From positions 1-27,848 of the forward strand of contig CAZVYJ010000038.1 of the NCBI GenBank assembly GCA_964631565.1: DNA of 27,848 nt, written 5' to 3'. Origin of the DNA: CAZVYJ01 sp964631565. Lineage in GTDB: Bacteria > Planctomycetota > Phycisphaerae > SM23-33. Made by a program: the position numbers and the translations under genes. The notes beneath the pieces are model-generated. The model had not been told where the DNA came from. It did no database searches and saw nothing but the letters and a program-made list of their open reading frames with translations. This document shows positions 6,150-13,369 of this stretch, piece after piece (positions within the stretch are counted from its first letter, which is position 1; each line of letters starts with the position of its first letter).

Positions 6150-8420
6150 TTAAGCAATCATTGAATCGTCCTGCAGTGTCACCCCTGTGTCACCGTATGA
6201 TTTTTTTATGTCTATCAGTACCGGGAAAATTTCGCATGTATGGTCCAGCAGGCCGGCTGCGTTCAACTGGTTCCAGTCCCTTTCATATAGCGGCACGATA
6301 TACCGCTGGAGTTTTCGGCGAATGGGGCGGTCGGGAAACGGGTTCAACCGCAGCTGACCGGCGAGTGATTGGCCTTTTTCGCCCCAGGGCACGACGACGG
6401 GTTTTGTAATGTCCGGTATGAGCCTGAACTGCTCGGCTGCACTGCGAAAATCCAGCAGCGGAACGGCGGCCCGTCTGAAATTTTGCATGATGCCGTGACG
6501 ATCCCACTTGTCTTTGCACTGCCAGTAGTAGAGCCTGAAGTAACGTTCGATGGCGTCCAGCCCGAGCAGGTCGTCGAACATGCCAATGAGTTCTTTCGCT
6601 GTTTCGGCCGACTGCCTGAGATGCCCGGGCGGCGGCGGGTCCTGGCAGTCGAATATGAAAAATCGTCCCGGCTCAGGCCTGCCCTCGCGATTGCATCGGC
6701 CGGCCGCCTGGGCGATGCTGTCCAGGCCGGCCATCGCGCGATAGACGACGGGAAAGTCTATGTCCACGCCGGCCTCGACCACCTGCGTCGAGACCAGCCT
6801 GCAGGGCTCGGAATTCTTCAGGCGGCGTTTTAGCTCCTCAATGATTTCACTTCGATGCTCCGGACACATCGCAGCACTGAGATGGAAAATCTCATCCGGG
6901 CTGCCGCTTTCATCCTTCAGCCGCCGGTACAATGCCGCGGCATGTTTCTTCGTATTGACGATGCAGAGTGCCGAGCCGGCCTCCGCCAGCCGGCTGGCGA
7001 GTTCATCATCCTCCAGCACGCCGACATGCTCGCACCTGACCCGCTTCATGCCAAGGTAAAGCTGCCGCGGATCCGCGACGATTTCCCTGATTTCATCCTT
7101 CTTGATGCCTATGTCGAAGTTCCTGCGGGAATGGATCGCCGGCTGGGTCGCCGTACACAGTACGATGCTGCAGCGGTAGTTCCTGACAAGTTCCTTTATG
7201 GCGGCCAGGCAGGGGGTGAGATATTCATTGGAAAGCGTCTGGGCCTCATCGAGAACGATAACGCTGTTGGCGATGTTATGCAGCTTGCGGCAGGCTGACG
7301 TGCGGGCGGCAAAGAGCGATTCGAAAAACTGGATGTTTGTCGTGACCACGAGCCTTGCGTCCCAGTTTTCGCAGGCCAGCCGGCTCCAGGGTGTCTCCTT
7401 TTCCGTGGCGAGGTTGCTATGATGCTCAAGGACGACGGAATCGCCGAGTGCCCCCAAAGCCTTTCTAAACTCGTCAGCATTCTGTTCAATTATGCTCGTG
7501 AACGGCACGACGTAAATCACGCGATCGAGCTTGTGCTTCTCCGCATGTGAAAGTGCAAATGCCAGTGATGAAAGCGTCTTGCCGCCGCCTGTCGGAACGG
7601 TGAGCGAGAAGAAGCCGGTTTTTTCATTCGCCGCGGCAAGGCACGATTCGAGTATCTCACGCCGCCGCGTGTTCACATTCGTTTCCGGAGCTTTTGCCTG
7701 TTTCTGCTCCAGGAAATTTCGAACCGCCTTGTTCATGTCTGCGATGGCGGCGAGCGGCAGTTCACGGCTAGATGACTTATGCGGCTCCATGAACTTTTCT
7801 GTGTCCTGAAAATCGGCGTCCACCAGGCACGAAAAAACCATACGCGTGAAAAAGGCTATCTGGAAAAACAGCTCGGCTGGCCTGTCCGACGGTGCAATTT
7901 TCGGCATTTCCGGCGGAACCTGCTGCAGGATTTTCTGCGGTGCATGTTTCAGGGCGTCGGTAGTTTCTGGTTTAAGGTTGAACAGCCTGCGGCTGAGACA
8001 ACTGCCCTGATCACTGTCCCAGTCGGCCAGGCCAGGATGATGGCCTGCGATGCAATACGCCAGCAGCCTGCCCGCAACCGCGTTGACTTTCTCAAATTGT
8101 TCAACGGCATGAACTGCGCCGGCTGTCGAGTGGTCCACACGGCCGGGCTGGCCTTCCATGTGTGCATTGTCACCGTCCGCCTGGCGAATATATTTTTGGA
8201 AAGCGAGGCTGTATTTTCCCAGGTCATGCCAAAGCCCTGCCAGCCGGCCCCAGTCGCCTGCGCCGAAGGCAGATGCAAATTTTTCAGCGAGCTGAGCGAC
8301 GTTTTCAAGGTGCTTATCTAGCGGCTGCCAGAATTTCCTAGGTTTGTCGGGTAAACTATGCGCGTAGTAAATATTGTCATCGTAGCCGCCCGCATATGCA
8401 TTATTGATATTTCCCGCCAT
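6150..8420 (-). CDS. cas3: Cas3 HD nuclease-helicase (type I-C)
   Basis: Cas3 is recruited by DNA-bound Cascade and degrades the target as an ssDNA nuclease coupled to a 3'-5' helicase. The 756-aa protein begins with an HD nuclease domain (about 15-240) carrying H37, H65-D66 (LWHDLGKYS), K69, H97 (DHSTAGA) and H127-H128. The superfamily-2 helicase follows, with Walker A VPTGGGKT at 275-282, a DEAQ Walker B at 391-394, a CTATQP motif III, and motifs STQVVEAGVDIDF and QAAGRCNREGR in the second RecA domain. A C-terminal accessory region closes the protein. It is the first gene of the cas operon, and all nuclease and ATPase residues are present, so interference should be functional. Confidence 0.97.
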   Translation of the reverse strand: MAGNINNAYAGGYDDNIYYAHSLPDKPRKFWQPLDKHLENVAQLAEKFASAFGAGDWGRLAGLWHDLGKYSLAFQKYIRQADGDNAHMEGQPGRVDHSTAGAVHAVEQFEKVNAVAGRLLAYCIAGHHPGLADWDSDQGSCLSRRLFNLKPETTDALKHAPQKILQQVPPEMPKIAPSDRPAELFFQIAFFTRMVFSCLVDADFQDTEKFMEPHKSSSRELPLAAIADMNKAVRNFLEQKQAKAPETNVNTRRREILESCLAAANEKTGFFSLTVPTGGGKTLSSLAFALSHAEKHKLDRVIYVVPFTSIIEQNADEFRKALGALGDSVVLEHHSNLATEKETPWSRLACENWDARLVVTTNIQFFESLFAARTSACRKLHNIANSVIVLDEAQTLSNEYLTPCLAAIKELVRNYRCSIVLCTATQPAIHSRRNFDIGIKKDEIREIVADPRQLYLGMKRVRCEHVGVLEDDELASRLAEAGSALCIVNTKKHAAALYRRLKDESGSPDEIFHLSAAMCPEHRSEIIEELKRRLKNSEPCRLVSTQVVEAGVDIDFPVVYRAMAGLDSIAQAAGRCNREGRPEPGRFFIFDCQDPPPPGHLRQSAETAKELIGMFDDLLGLDAIERYFRLYYWQCKDKWDRHGIMQNFRRAAVPLLDFRSAAEQFRLIPDITKPVVVPWGEKGQSLAGQLRLNPFPDRPIRRKLQRYIVPLYERDWNQLNAAGLLDHTCEIFPVLIDIKKSYGDTGVTLQDDSMIA

Positions 8421-8458
8421 TTCCCCGGCCTTTCAATATCCAGCCAATTGGAATTATG

Positions 8459-8486
8459 AGTATACCCAACCGGCATGAAGCCACAA
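8459..8486 (-). promoter_or_regulatory. Candidate promoter of the cas operon
   Basis: On the minus strand, TTGTGG (8486-8481) is followed after 16 bp by TATACT (8464-8459), a good -10 box. It sits in the 92-bp gap between the TPR gene and cas3. A start site about 30 bp before the cas3 ATG would result. The -35 box is weak (3 of 6), so some readthrough from the TPR gene is also possible. There is no obvious terminator between the two genes. Confidence 0.4.
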
Positions 8487-8512
8487 GCGGGCGTTTAAAG
8501 GAGGCACCGAGT

Positions 8513-9016
8513 TTAATTTGCCGGTACCGGTTGCTTTGGGTCCGGTTCGCCCATGAGTTTCAGCCGTTCTTCGGCCCAGGCTTTCCATTTGGGACGGTCT
8601 TCTTTCATTATCAAGTCTGTCAGCAACTGTCGGGTTTTTTCGTCCTTACGATTTTCGCGGACATAGGCCCTGGCGAGGTTGCCGATGACCTCTGTATTGT
8701 CGGGTTCCAGTGCTAGCGCTTCCTCGTAATATTTTGCGGCGTCGTCCAGTTTGCCTACCTGCTCGAATACCAGGCCGAGATTGTTCTTCGGCTCGGCCTT
8801 GGTGGGCATCAGCTTTGCGGCATACTGGAATTCCCACGCGGCCAGGTAGAACTTCTTCTGCATGTAATAGACGTTTCCGAGATTGTTATGGGCCGGCCCG
8901 AAGAAGACATCCGCCTCAAGCGCCAGCTCGAGCTGTTTCCGGGCTTCTTCGAGGTTGCCGTTCTTTATTAATTCGACGGCCGTGGCGGCCCCGCTGCTCC
9001 ATATTTTTACTGCCAT
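8513..9016 (-). CDS. TPR-repeat protein
   Basis: This 167-aa protein is made almost wholly of tetratricopeptide repeats, helical hairpins that act as protein-protein scaffolds. Repeats can be read at about 8-37, 41-74 and 75-108, each with the A/G-Y/F-A pattern (for example AHNNLGNVYYMQKKF and PKNNLGLVFEQVGKL). A fourth, weaker one is at 109-140, followed by a proline-rich tail. No signal peptide or membrane segment is visible, so it is probably cytoplasmic. The ATG at 9016 has a GAGGGGG ribosome binding site. It lies upstream of cas3 on the same strand, but nothing in it suggests a CRISPR role. Its partner is unknown. Confidence 0.85.
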   Translation of the reverse strand: MAVKIWSSGAATAVELIKNGNLEEARKQLELALEADVFFGPAHNNLGNVYYMQKKFYLAAWEFQYAAKLMPTKAEPKNNLGLVFEQVGKLDDAAKYYEEALALEPDNTEVIGNLARAYVRENRKDEKTRQLLTDLIMKEDRPKWKAWAEERLKLMGEPDPKQPVPAN

Positions 9017-9049
9017 TATTTTCCCCCTCGAAACATATTGGCGATTGGG

Positions 9050-9055
9050 TATAAT
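9050..9055 (+). promoter_or_regulatory. -10 box TATAAT for the four-cysteine secreted protein
   Basis: A perfect TATAAT lies 22 bp before the ATG at 9078, within the 61-bp divergent spacer shared with the TPR gene. A start near 9062 would leave only about 16 nt of 5' leader, just enough for the AAAGGA ribosome binding site at 9065-9069. No good -35 box is visible at 16-18 bp spacing, so an activator or an extended contact would be needed. On the opposite strand, TTGAAT-16-TATGTT overlaps it and could drive the TPR gene. Confidence 0.35.
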
Positions 9056-9077
9056 TCAAATCGAAAGGACTACATCA

Positions 9078-9557
9078 ATGAAACGCTTGCTTGCAGTCTT
9101 AATCGTGCTGTCGGTAGGTATCGGAGTTGGAATTGCAGGGGACAAGGTGGCGAAGAAACTCAAGTTCCCGTATGCGGGCGAAAAATGGAACAAAGAAATC
9201 ACCATGACGAAACTGGAATATGAGTGCATGAAAACGCAATTTGCCGCCATTGGACCCATGAAAATCGAGGCCCCAGAAGACGAAAAACCCTGCTTTGAAA
9301 TAACCCGCATTTATGCAGAACCCAAAACAGAGGCCCTTTCATTAATCATTGAAGTTAATACGCTTGATACAAAAGCCGTAACTAAAGAACAAATGGCATG
9401 GGCCATGAATACCGGAGTATCTTGGTGGTGTAACAAGGTTCCATACGGCAAATCGGGAAAGAAATTGCCGTGCGATTTTTACTTAAAAACTGGCGGTAAA
9501 ATCATTGCGCATAGGGACAGTTCTGGAACAACAAAAACCGTGCTTGACCCTAAATAG
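9078..9557 (+). CDS. Small secreted four-cysteine protein of unknown function
   Basis: The 159-aa product starts with a clear Sec signal peptide (KR, then a hydrophobic stretch to about A20). The frame is open upstream, but the ATG at 9078 has an AAAGGA ribosome binding site and begins the signal peptide, so it is preferred. The mature part contains four cysteines (C50, C72, C118, C132), which could form two disulfides after export. It also has a Trp pair (WWCNK) and many lysines. I do not recognise the family. Base composition looks more AT-rich than the GC-rich genes further right, so recent acquisition is possible. It is divergent from the TPR gene and is followed by the palindromic element at 9625. 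Confidence 0.75.
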   Translation: MKRLLAVLIVLSVGIGVGIAGDKVAKKLKFPYAGEKWNKEITMTKLEYECMKTQFAAIGPMKIEAPEDEKPCFEITRIYAEPKTEALSLIIEVNTLDTKAVTKEQMAWAMNTGVSWWCNKVPYGKSGKKLPCDFYLKTGGKIIAHRDSSGTTKTVLDPK

Positions 9558-9624
9558 CCTACCAGTCATTACCTATCTGCGTTCCGGGATAATTGCTGGG
9601 ATGCGGGGGTAAAATTTAAAATTA

Positions 9625-9668
9625 GGGACAGTCACCTATTTTACGTATCAAAAATAGGTGACTGTCCC
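9625..9668. repeat. Palindromic REP-like element, 18-bp perfect arms
   Basis: The left arm (9625-9642, starting GGGACAGTCACC) pairs perfectly with the right arm (9651-9668, ending GGTGACTGTCCC) around an 8-nt loop. It is followed by three direct copies of CCCCTATTT (9666-9674, 9675-9683, 9686-9694). Such GGGACAG-type palindromes are known as dispersed elements in planctomycetes and some proteobacteria, often near REP-associated tyrosine transposases. None is encoded here. The hairpin could also terminate the preceding gene. A related GGGGACAG sequence closes the insert at 10661. Confidence 0.8.
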
Positions 9669-9741
9669 CTATTTCCCCTATTTCTCCCCTATTTCTCCGA
9701 AACTAAACTGGCAGCAGAACTCCAGTATCTTGCGAACAGAG

Positions 9742-9900
9742 ATGAAAAAGGGCTTGCCAATTCGGGATGCGGCTGTTGATAGTTTCGGCAACCGAATCAA
9801 CAACACAGGCTTCTTGAGGGCCGAGCGCAATCTGCTACAGGAACATGGGTGGATGTACGATCCTCAGACCCGGCTGTGGAGTCCGCCGGCGGCGAAATAG
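9742..9900 (+). CDS. Small unassigned ORF next to the REP-like element (possible remnant)
   Basis: The frame is open from a GTG at 9658, but its first codons are simply the translated CCCCTATTT repeats. An ATG at 9742 gives a more credible 52-aa product beginning MKKGLPIRDAAVDSF and ending in a Trp/Pro-rich tail (HGWMYDPQTRLWSPP). There is no clear ribosome binding site. It ends 8 bp before the next gene, which suggests co-translation. I do not recognise it. It could equally be the 3' remnant of a gene truncated when the repeat element inserted. Confidence 0.35.
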   Translation: MKKGLPIRDAAVDSFGNRINNTGFLRAERNLLQEHGWMYDPQTRLWSPPAAK

Positions 9901-9908
9901 GGTGTGTA

Positions 9909-10514
9909 ATGACTATCCATGAATCAAATAACGGGAAACGGGAGCAGCTTGGCTTCGTGGAAGCGGTGAGTGAGTACATTGCGCCGGTGTTGGCGGAGCG
10001 AGGCTTCGCCTGCGTCGAGGCCACGCCGTACTCGGTCAAGTTCCAATCTCACAACGTCGCGCTTGCCGTGTTCCATGAGCCGGTTTCTTACGAGATTGAT
10101 CTTGTTTATGCTCTACAGGCTGTCCCGTCGGAGCGATATAACTTGTGCGATATGCTGGACATGGTGCTTGGTCTCGGCCACAAAGAGCAGACGTTCTTCC
10201 AAGCAAGTGAACATGACCGCATTGTTTACTGCATCAAGGTTATTGCCGACTATTTGCGAAAATATGGCGAAAAAGTTCTGATCGGCGATCCGACCATATA
10301 CCAGCGGATGAGGGAAGTAACTAGGCTGCGCAATGATGCCCATGAAAAACAAGCTGCTCGACAGTCCATTTGCCGAGCAGTTGAAGAGGCGTGGCAGAAG
10401 CGCGATTATGCGAAGGTCCGAGAACTGTATGGGCCAATCGAAGCTGACCTGACGCCGGCGGAGAAGAAACGGCTTAATTACGCCCGGTCGCATTCCCCGC
10501 GCATTGATTCGTGA
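9909..10514 (+). CDS. Hypothetical protein in the REP-bracketed insert
   Basis: This 201-aa protein starts at the ATG at 9909 with a weak AGGGTG ribosome binding site. The N-terminal half alternates helices and strands (YIAPVLAERGFACVEA, VKFQSHNVALAVFH, SYEIDLVYAL) like a compact alpha/beta domain. The C-terminal half is helical and charged, ending with a segment around AWQKRDYAKVRELYGPIEADL. I recall similar stand-alone proteins of unknown function scattered over many bacteria, some resembling toxin-immunity proteins, but I cannot name a family. No signal peptide or membrane span is present. It lies with the 52-aa ORF between two GGGGACAG-containing repeats, so it may be the cargo of a non-autonomous element. 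Confidence 0.7.
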   Translation: MTIHESNNGKREQLGFVEAVSEYIAPVLAERGFACVEATPYSVKFQSHNVALAVFHEPVSYEIDLVYALQAVPSERYNLCDMLDMVLGLGHKEQTFFQASEHDRIVYCIKVIADYLRKYGEKVLIGDPTIYQRMREVTRLRNDAHEKQAARQSICRAVEEAWQKRDYAKVRELYGPIEADLTPAEKKRLNYARSHSPRIDS

Positions 10515-10559
10515 GCTTTGTTGATTCAACCGTGCGGCGTGCCTTTGACGAGGTTCGTC

Positions 10560-10579
10560 GCCCGGATTAACTGCCGGGC
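10560..10579 (+). terminator. Possible stem-loop after the hypothetical gene
   Basis: GCCCGG (10560-10565) and CCGGGC (10574-10579) form a perfect 6-bp GC stem with an 8-nt loop, 46 bp after the stop of the 201-aa gene. There is no T-run after it, so it is at best a weak intrinsic terminator. Confidence 0.3.
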
Positions 10580-10601
10580 AGCGTGATGACCTCCTGATAG
10601 A

Positions 10602-10680
10602 GGAATAAAGGGGCAGGAATAAAGGGGGAATAAGGGGGGGGGAATAAAGGAGGGAATAAAGGGGACAGGCTACTTTTTTA
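10602..10680. repeat. Tandem GGAATAAAGG repeats ending in a GGGGACAGGCTAC REP-like motif
   Basis: About five imperfect copies of GGAATAAAGG stand in a row (10602, 10616, 10628, 10641, 10652). They end in GGGGACAGGCTAC followed by a T-run (10661-10679). Motif and layout mirror the element at 9625-9694, in which GGGACAG is joined to tandem CCCCTATTT units in inverted order. The two repeats therefore bracket about 1 kb. The rest of the 308-bp gap 10515-10822 holds only the small stem at 10560 and a TTGACA at 10681 without a matching -10 box. Confidence 0.7.
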
Positions 10681-10822
10681 TTGACAATAATTAAGTATGA
10701 TGTCCCGCGAATCCATATTTTGATTCTGTGCTTCAACCAATGCCCAGCCGATTCTAATTTTAAGGTCCTTGTTACGACGACCATTTGGGACGGCTTTTGT
10801 TTATCTGAATGTCGTACAATTT

Positions 10823-13045
10823 TCACTGTGCAGGCTGGACGGGCACAAGCAGCGGTGCGCGGGCGCTTTCGCGGCCTTTCGCGTCCACCGCGACCAGCAG
10901 AATTTTCTCGCCGCCCGGGCCGATGCTGACGGCCTGCGTGTACACCTGCTTGTCCTTGTCGGCTGGAATGTCCGCCAGAAGCGCCGGGTCGCTCTCGGCG
11001 TCGTTGCTGTGCAGGCGAGTATAAAGCCTGTAACCGATTACGTCGGGCGTCGCGGAAGGCAGGAACGATACGACCGCCTCTCTGGGGTTTGTGTAAGTAA
11101 CCTTATCCCACTGCGGCTTGGCGGGGGCGTCTTTTGCCGGGATGTGCGTCAGGAAATCGTAATATGCCGTATCGGTATTGCCGCGGTAGGCCGGAATCGT
11201 GCTGAAGGAAATATCCACGATGAAGTGGTCAACCTCGCCTCGTCCCTCCACGCTGATAAGCATCAGGCCGTTGCCGCCGACGACGTGGTAATCTCCCCAC
11301 GGATTATCCGTTCTCTGGAACCAGCCGGTATCCAGAGGCGTCGTGGGCTGATTCGGCATCACAACCTGACCCTTGGAATCCGTTATTGCTGCGGCGTGCG
11401 GCTGGGCGAGGAATTCCTCTTTGGCCAGCGTCCGCTGCCGGAATGAAACCTTCGCACCGGCGACTGGGTTTCCGTCCTGATCCTTGATGGTGATTATCGT
11501 TTTCTTCGGCATGTAGAAGTTGTAATCGCCGTAGTGGCCCCTGTGCCTGTCCAGCTGCATGTTAAGGGCGGCGACGTCTGTTTCGCAGAACCGCCTGTGG
11601 GCGTCGTGCCAGCACATCATGGTCTCCGGATGGCGGAAGGTGTGAGTAAGAACAATCGGCTCGCCGTTTTCATCCGTGCAGTTGGCGAAATGCTCCGGCC
11701 GCGCAAAGAACTTGTACCAGTCGATGAGTCCCAGCTGGTGGCCGCACTCGTGGAAAGTGACTCCGCAGGGGCCGAGCGTTCTCAACTGTGCGCCTTCGCC
11801 GCCTGTGTATCCCCATATTCCCTCGTACATGATAAGCGAGCCGCCTTCGCGAGCGCGTTTCTGATATTCATCCCACCCGGCGTCCTCGCCGCCTAGGAAG
11901 CGGTTGTCCAGGTACATTATCTTGTCGATGCGCATGCGGTCCAGGCAGCCTTCCGGCGACGATGGATAAATCGAATCCATGAGGATGAAATTCCACACCC
12001 GCCAGTTGTACTGAACCCAGTCCTCGAACGAATACGTGCCGAGTATGCCTGGCGTTTCGCAGAAGGTGCCCACGGTTTCCTTGTCTATGTGAATGAGGAA
12101 GCCCTTGCCGTGAATGGGATCCTCGAGTTTATTGTTTATCTTGCTGATTTCAGTGATTTGCTCGACCGGCTCGACCCGCAGCGCGACGGTCTGCGCCGAC
12201 TTTCGCCATGTCCACTTGAGCGTTACCGTGGTTTCTTCGCGTCTCTTGAGAGTCTGATTCACTACGCCTTCGGATACTTTTTGGCCGTCGATCCACCATG
12301 AGTATTTGAACGCGCCGCTGTCCGCGAAACCGGCGTTCATCACGTGGCCGATGAACTCGGCCTGCGTTCCGTCGGCCGGTTCGATCGGGTCCGGATTAGG
12401 CTGGATGAGGAAAATTTTGTTTTCCTCGTAGCCGACGTTCGTGTGATTGCCGGCGTATCTGGGCAGCCGCTCGATATAAATGACGTCGAGGTCGGGCAGC
12501 TTGGGCGCGGCGTCGATGCCCGGCCTCTTCGCCGGATCGCGCCATGCATCAGATTCTCTTTTCACGGAAACTATCCGGTGGAACGGAATGACGTATCGCT
12601 TCTCGTTGGTTATCACAATCGAGTACGTTCCGAAATCGATGTACTTGCCGACCAGCGTTTCGGTGGGGGCGTCGGGGGCCGGGCGCTGCGGCGTCGGGAA
12701 ATTCTTGTAAACAGTCACTTCGTCCGTTGCGGTAATCGTGCCGGGTTTGTAGACGTCGGCATACACGCCCATCAGGTAATTGATGTTCCGTGCGATGGAT
12801 TGCTGCATTTTCGCCCTGACTGCGGGCGTGTCGCTCTTGTCGTTGACAAGCTGGATTCTGCCGGACTCGTACCTGTTCCAGCCGAAGCGCGAAACGTCGT
12901 TATAGGCGACGCCGCTGCCGCCGTTATCGGTGCAGCCTGCCGCTAAAAACGCCGCCTGCAACGCCAACCCCAAGGCGAAGGTGCCTTTTGCCCATAACTT
13001 ATGCCCAATCAACGATTTTTCCACGATGCGCTTAATCGGTTCCAT
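10823..13045 (-). CDS. Lipoprotein with metzincin-like zinc protease domain
   Basis: The 740-aa protein has a lipoprotein signal ending in LAAGC (C38), so it should be membrane-anchored and face the periplasm. Residues 225-295 look like a CARDB-type beta domain. A zinc-peptidase motif, HECGHQLGLID at 432-442, fits HExxHxxGxxD, the metzincin pattern with Asp as third ligand. About 40 residues later, HPETMMCWHDA could be the metzincin Met-turn. The C-terminal part has a carboxypeptidase-regulatory-like beta domain (about 530-575, KDQDGNPVAGAKV) and a fibronectin-III-like end. The ATG at 13045 has a GAGGA ribosome binding site. The gene is divergent from the PEP-CTERM gene across 324 bp. The substrate is unknown; a role in processing surface or extracellular proteins is an inference. 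Confidence 0.8.
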   Translation of the reverse strand: MEPIKRIVEKSLIGHKLWAKGTFALGLALQAAFLAAGCTDNGGSGVAYNDVSRFGWNRYESGRIQLVNDKSDTPAVRAKMQQSIARNINYLMGVYADVYKPGTITATDEVTVYKNFPTPQRPAPDAPTETLVGKYIDFGTYSIVITNEKRYVIPFHRIVSVKRESDAWRDPAKRPGIDAAPKLPDLDVIYIERLPRYAGNHTNVGYEENKIFLIQPNPDPIEPADGTQAEFIGHVMNAGFADSGAFKYSWWIDGQKVSEGVVNQTLKRREETTVTLKWTWRKSAQTVALRVEPVEQITEISKINNKLEDPIHGKGFLIHIDKETVGTFCETPGILGTYSFEDWVQYNWRVWNFILMDSIYPSSPEGCLDRMRIDKIMYLDNRFLGGEDAGWDEYQKRAREGGSLIMYEGIWGYTGGEGAQLRTLGPCGVTFHECGHQLGLIDWYKFFARPEHFANCTDENGEPIVLTHTFRHPETMMCWHDAHRRFCETDVAALNMQLDRHRGHYGDYNFYMPKKTIITIKDQDGNPVAGAKVSFRQRTLAKEEFLAQPHAAAITDSKGQVVMPNQPTTPLDTGWFQRTDNPWGDYHVVGGNGLMLISVEGRGEVDHFIVDISFSTIPAYRGNTDTAYYDFLTHIPAKDAPAKPQWDKVTYTNPREAVVSFLPSATPDVIGYRLYTRLHSNDAESDPALLADIPADKDKQVYTQAVSIGPGGEKILLVAVDAKGRESARAPLLVPVQPAQ

Positions 13046-13369
13046 GATTTGTCCTCAGTGTTATCATGCAAGAAAATAAAAGTGGTCCGGAAGTAAGATT
13101 AAACCGCCTGTACGGACAAAGGTTCCGTTGTTATTGAGGTGTCGATCTGTCGTTATGTATTTTCCTGCACATGTTGTAGTCATGAGCCATGATATATGTG
13201 ATTATTTGCTTGTTAAAACGACGACGGCCGTTAAAATCGTGAATATTCCTGGGTGACTCTTCGGCGGGAAGTCTTGTCTTTGAGAAGATTTGGCGCAAAG
13301 TGTCAGGCATTTAGCTGAGGGTGATAATTACTTATGGGCAGGTTTATGTGCCGTTAAGGGGAAGCTTCG
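13046..13369. other. Divergent intergenic region between lipoprotease and PEP-CTERM genes
   Basis: These 324 bp separate two divergently transcribed exported-protein genes and must carry both promoters. On the plus strand, TTGTTA at 13210-13215 and TAAAAT at 13232-13237 are 16 bp apart, listed separately. A 33-codon ORF starting near 13155 has no ribosome binding site and is probably noise. No convincing minus-strand promoter or RNA element is visible. Confidence 0.5.
13210..13237 (+). promoter_or_regulatory. Candidate sigma-70 promoter for the PEP-CTERM gene
   Basis: TTGTTA (13210-13215), a 16-bp spacer and TAAAAT (13232-13237) form a fair housekeeping-type promoter. It would give a 5' leader of about 125 nt before the ATG at 13370, which has an AAGGGG ribosome binding site. 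Confidence 0.35.

Noticed and set aside
8513..9016. TPR protein as an accessory CRISPR gene
   Set aside because: It sits upstream of cas3 on the same strand, but a plausible promoter lies between them and TPR proteins of this type are common and unspecific.
10681..10686. Perfect TTGACA as a -35 box
   Set aside because: No acceptable -10 box follows at 15-19 bp, and the only gene downstream on this strand is more than 2.5 kb away.
10113..10826. Minus-strand 237-aa ORF opposite the hypothetical gene
   Set aside because: It passes through the tandem GGAATAAAGG repeats, whose translation forms low-complexity Pro/Leu/Tyr sequence, and lies antisense to a better plus-strand gene.
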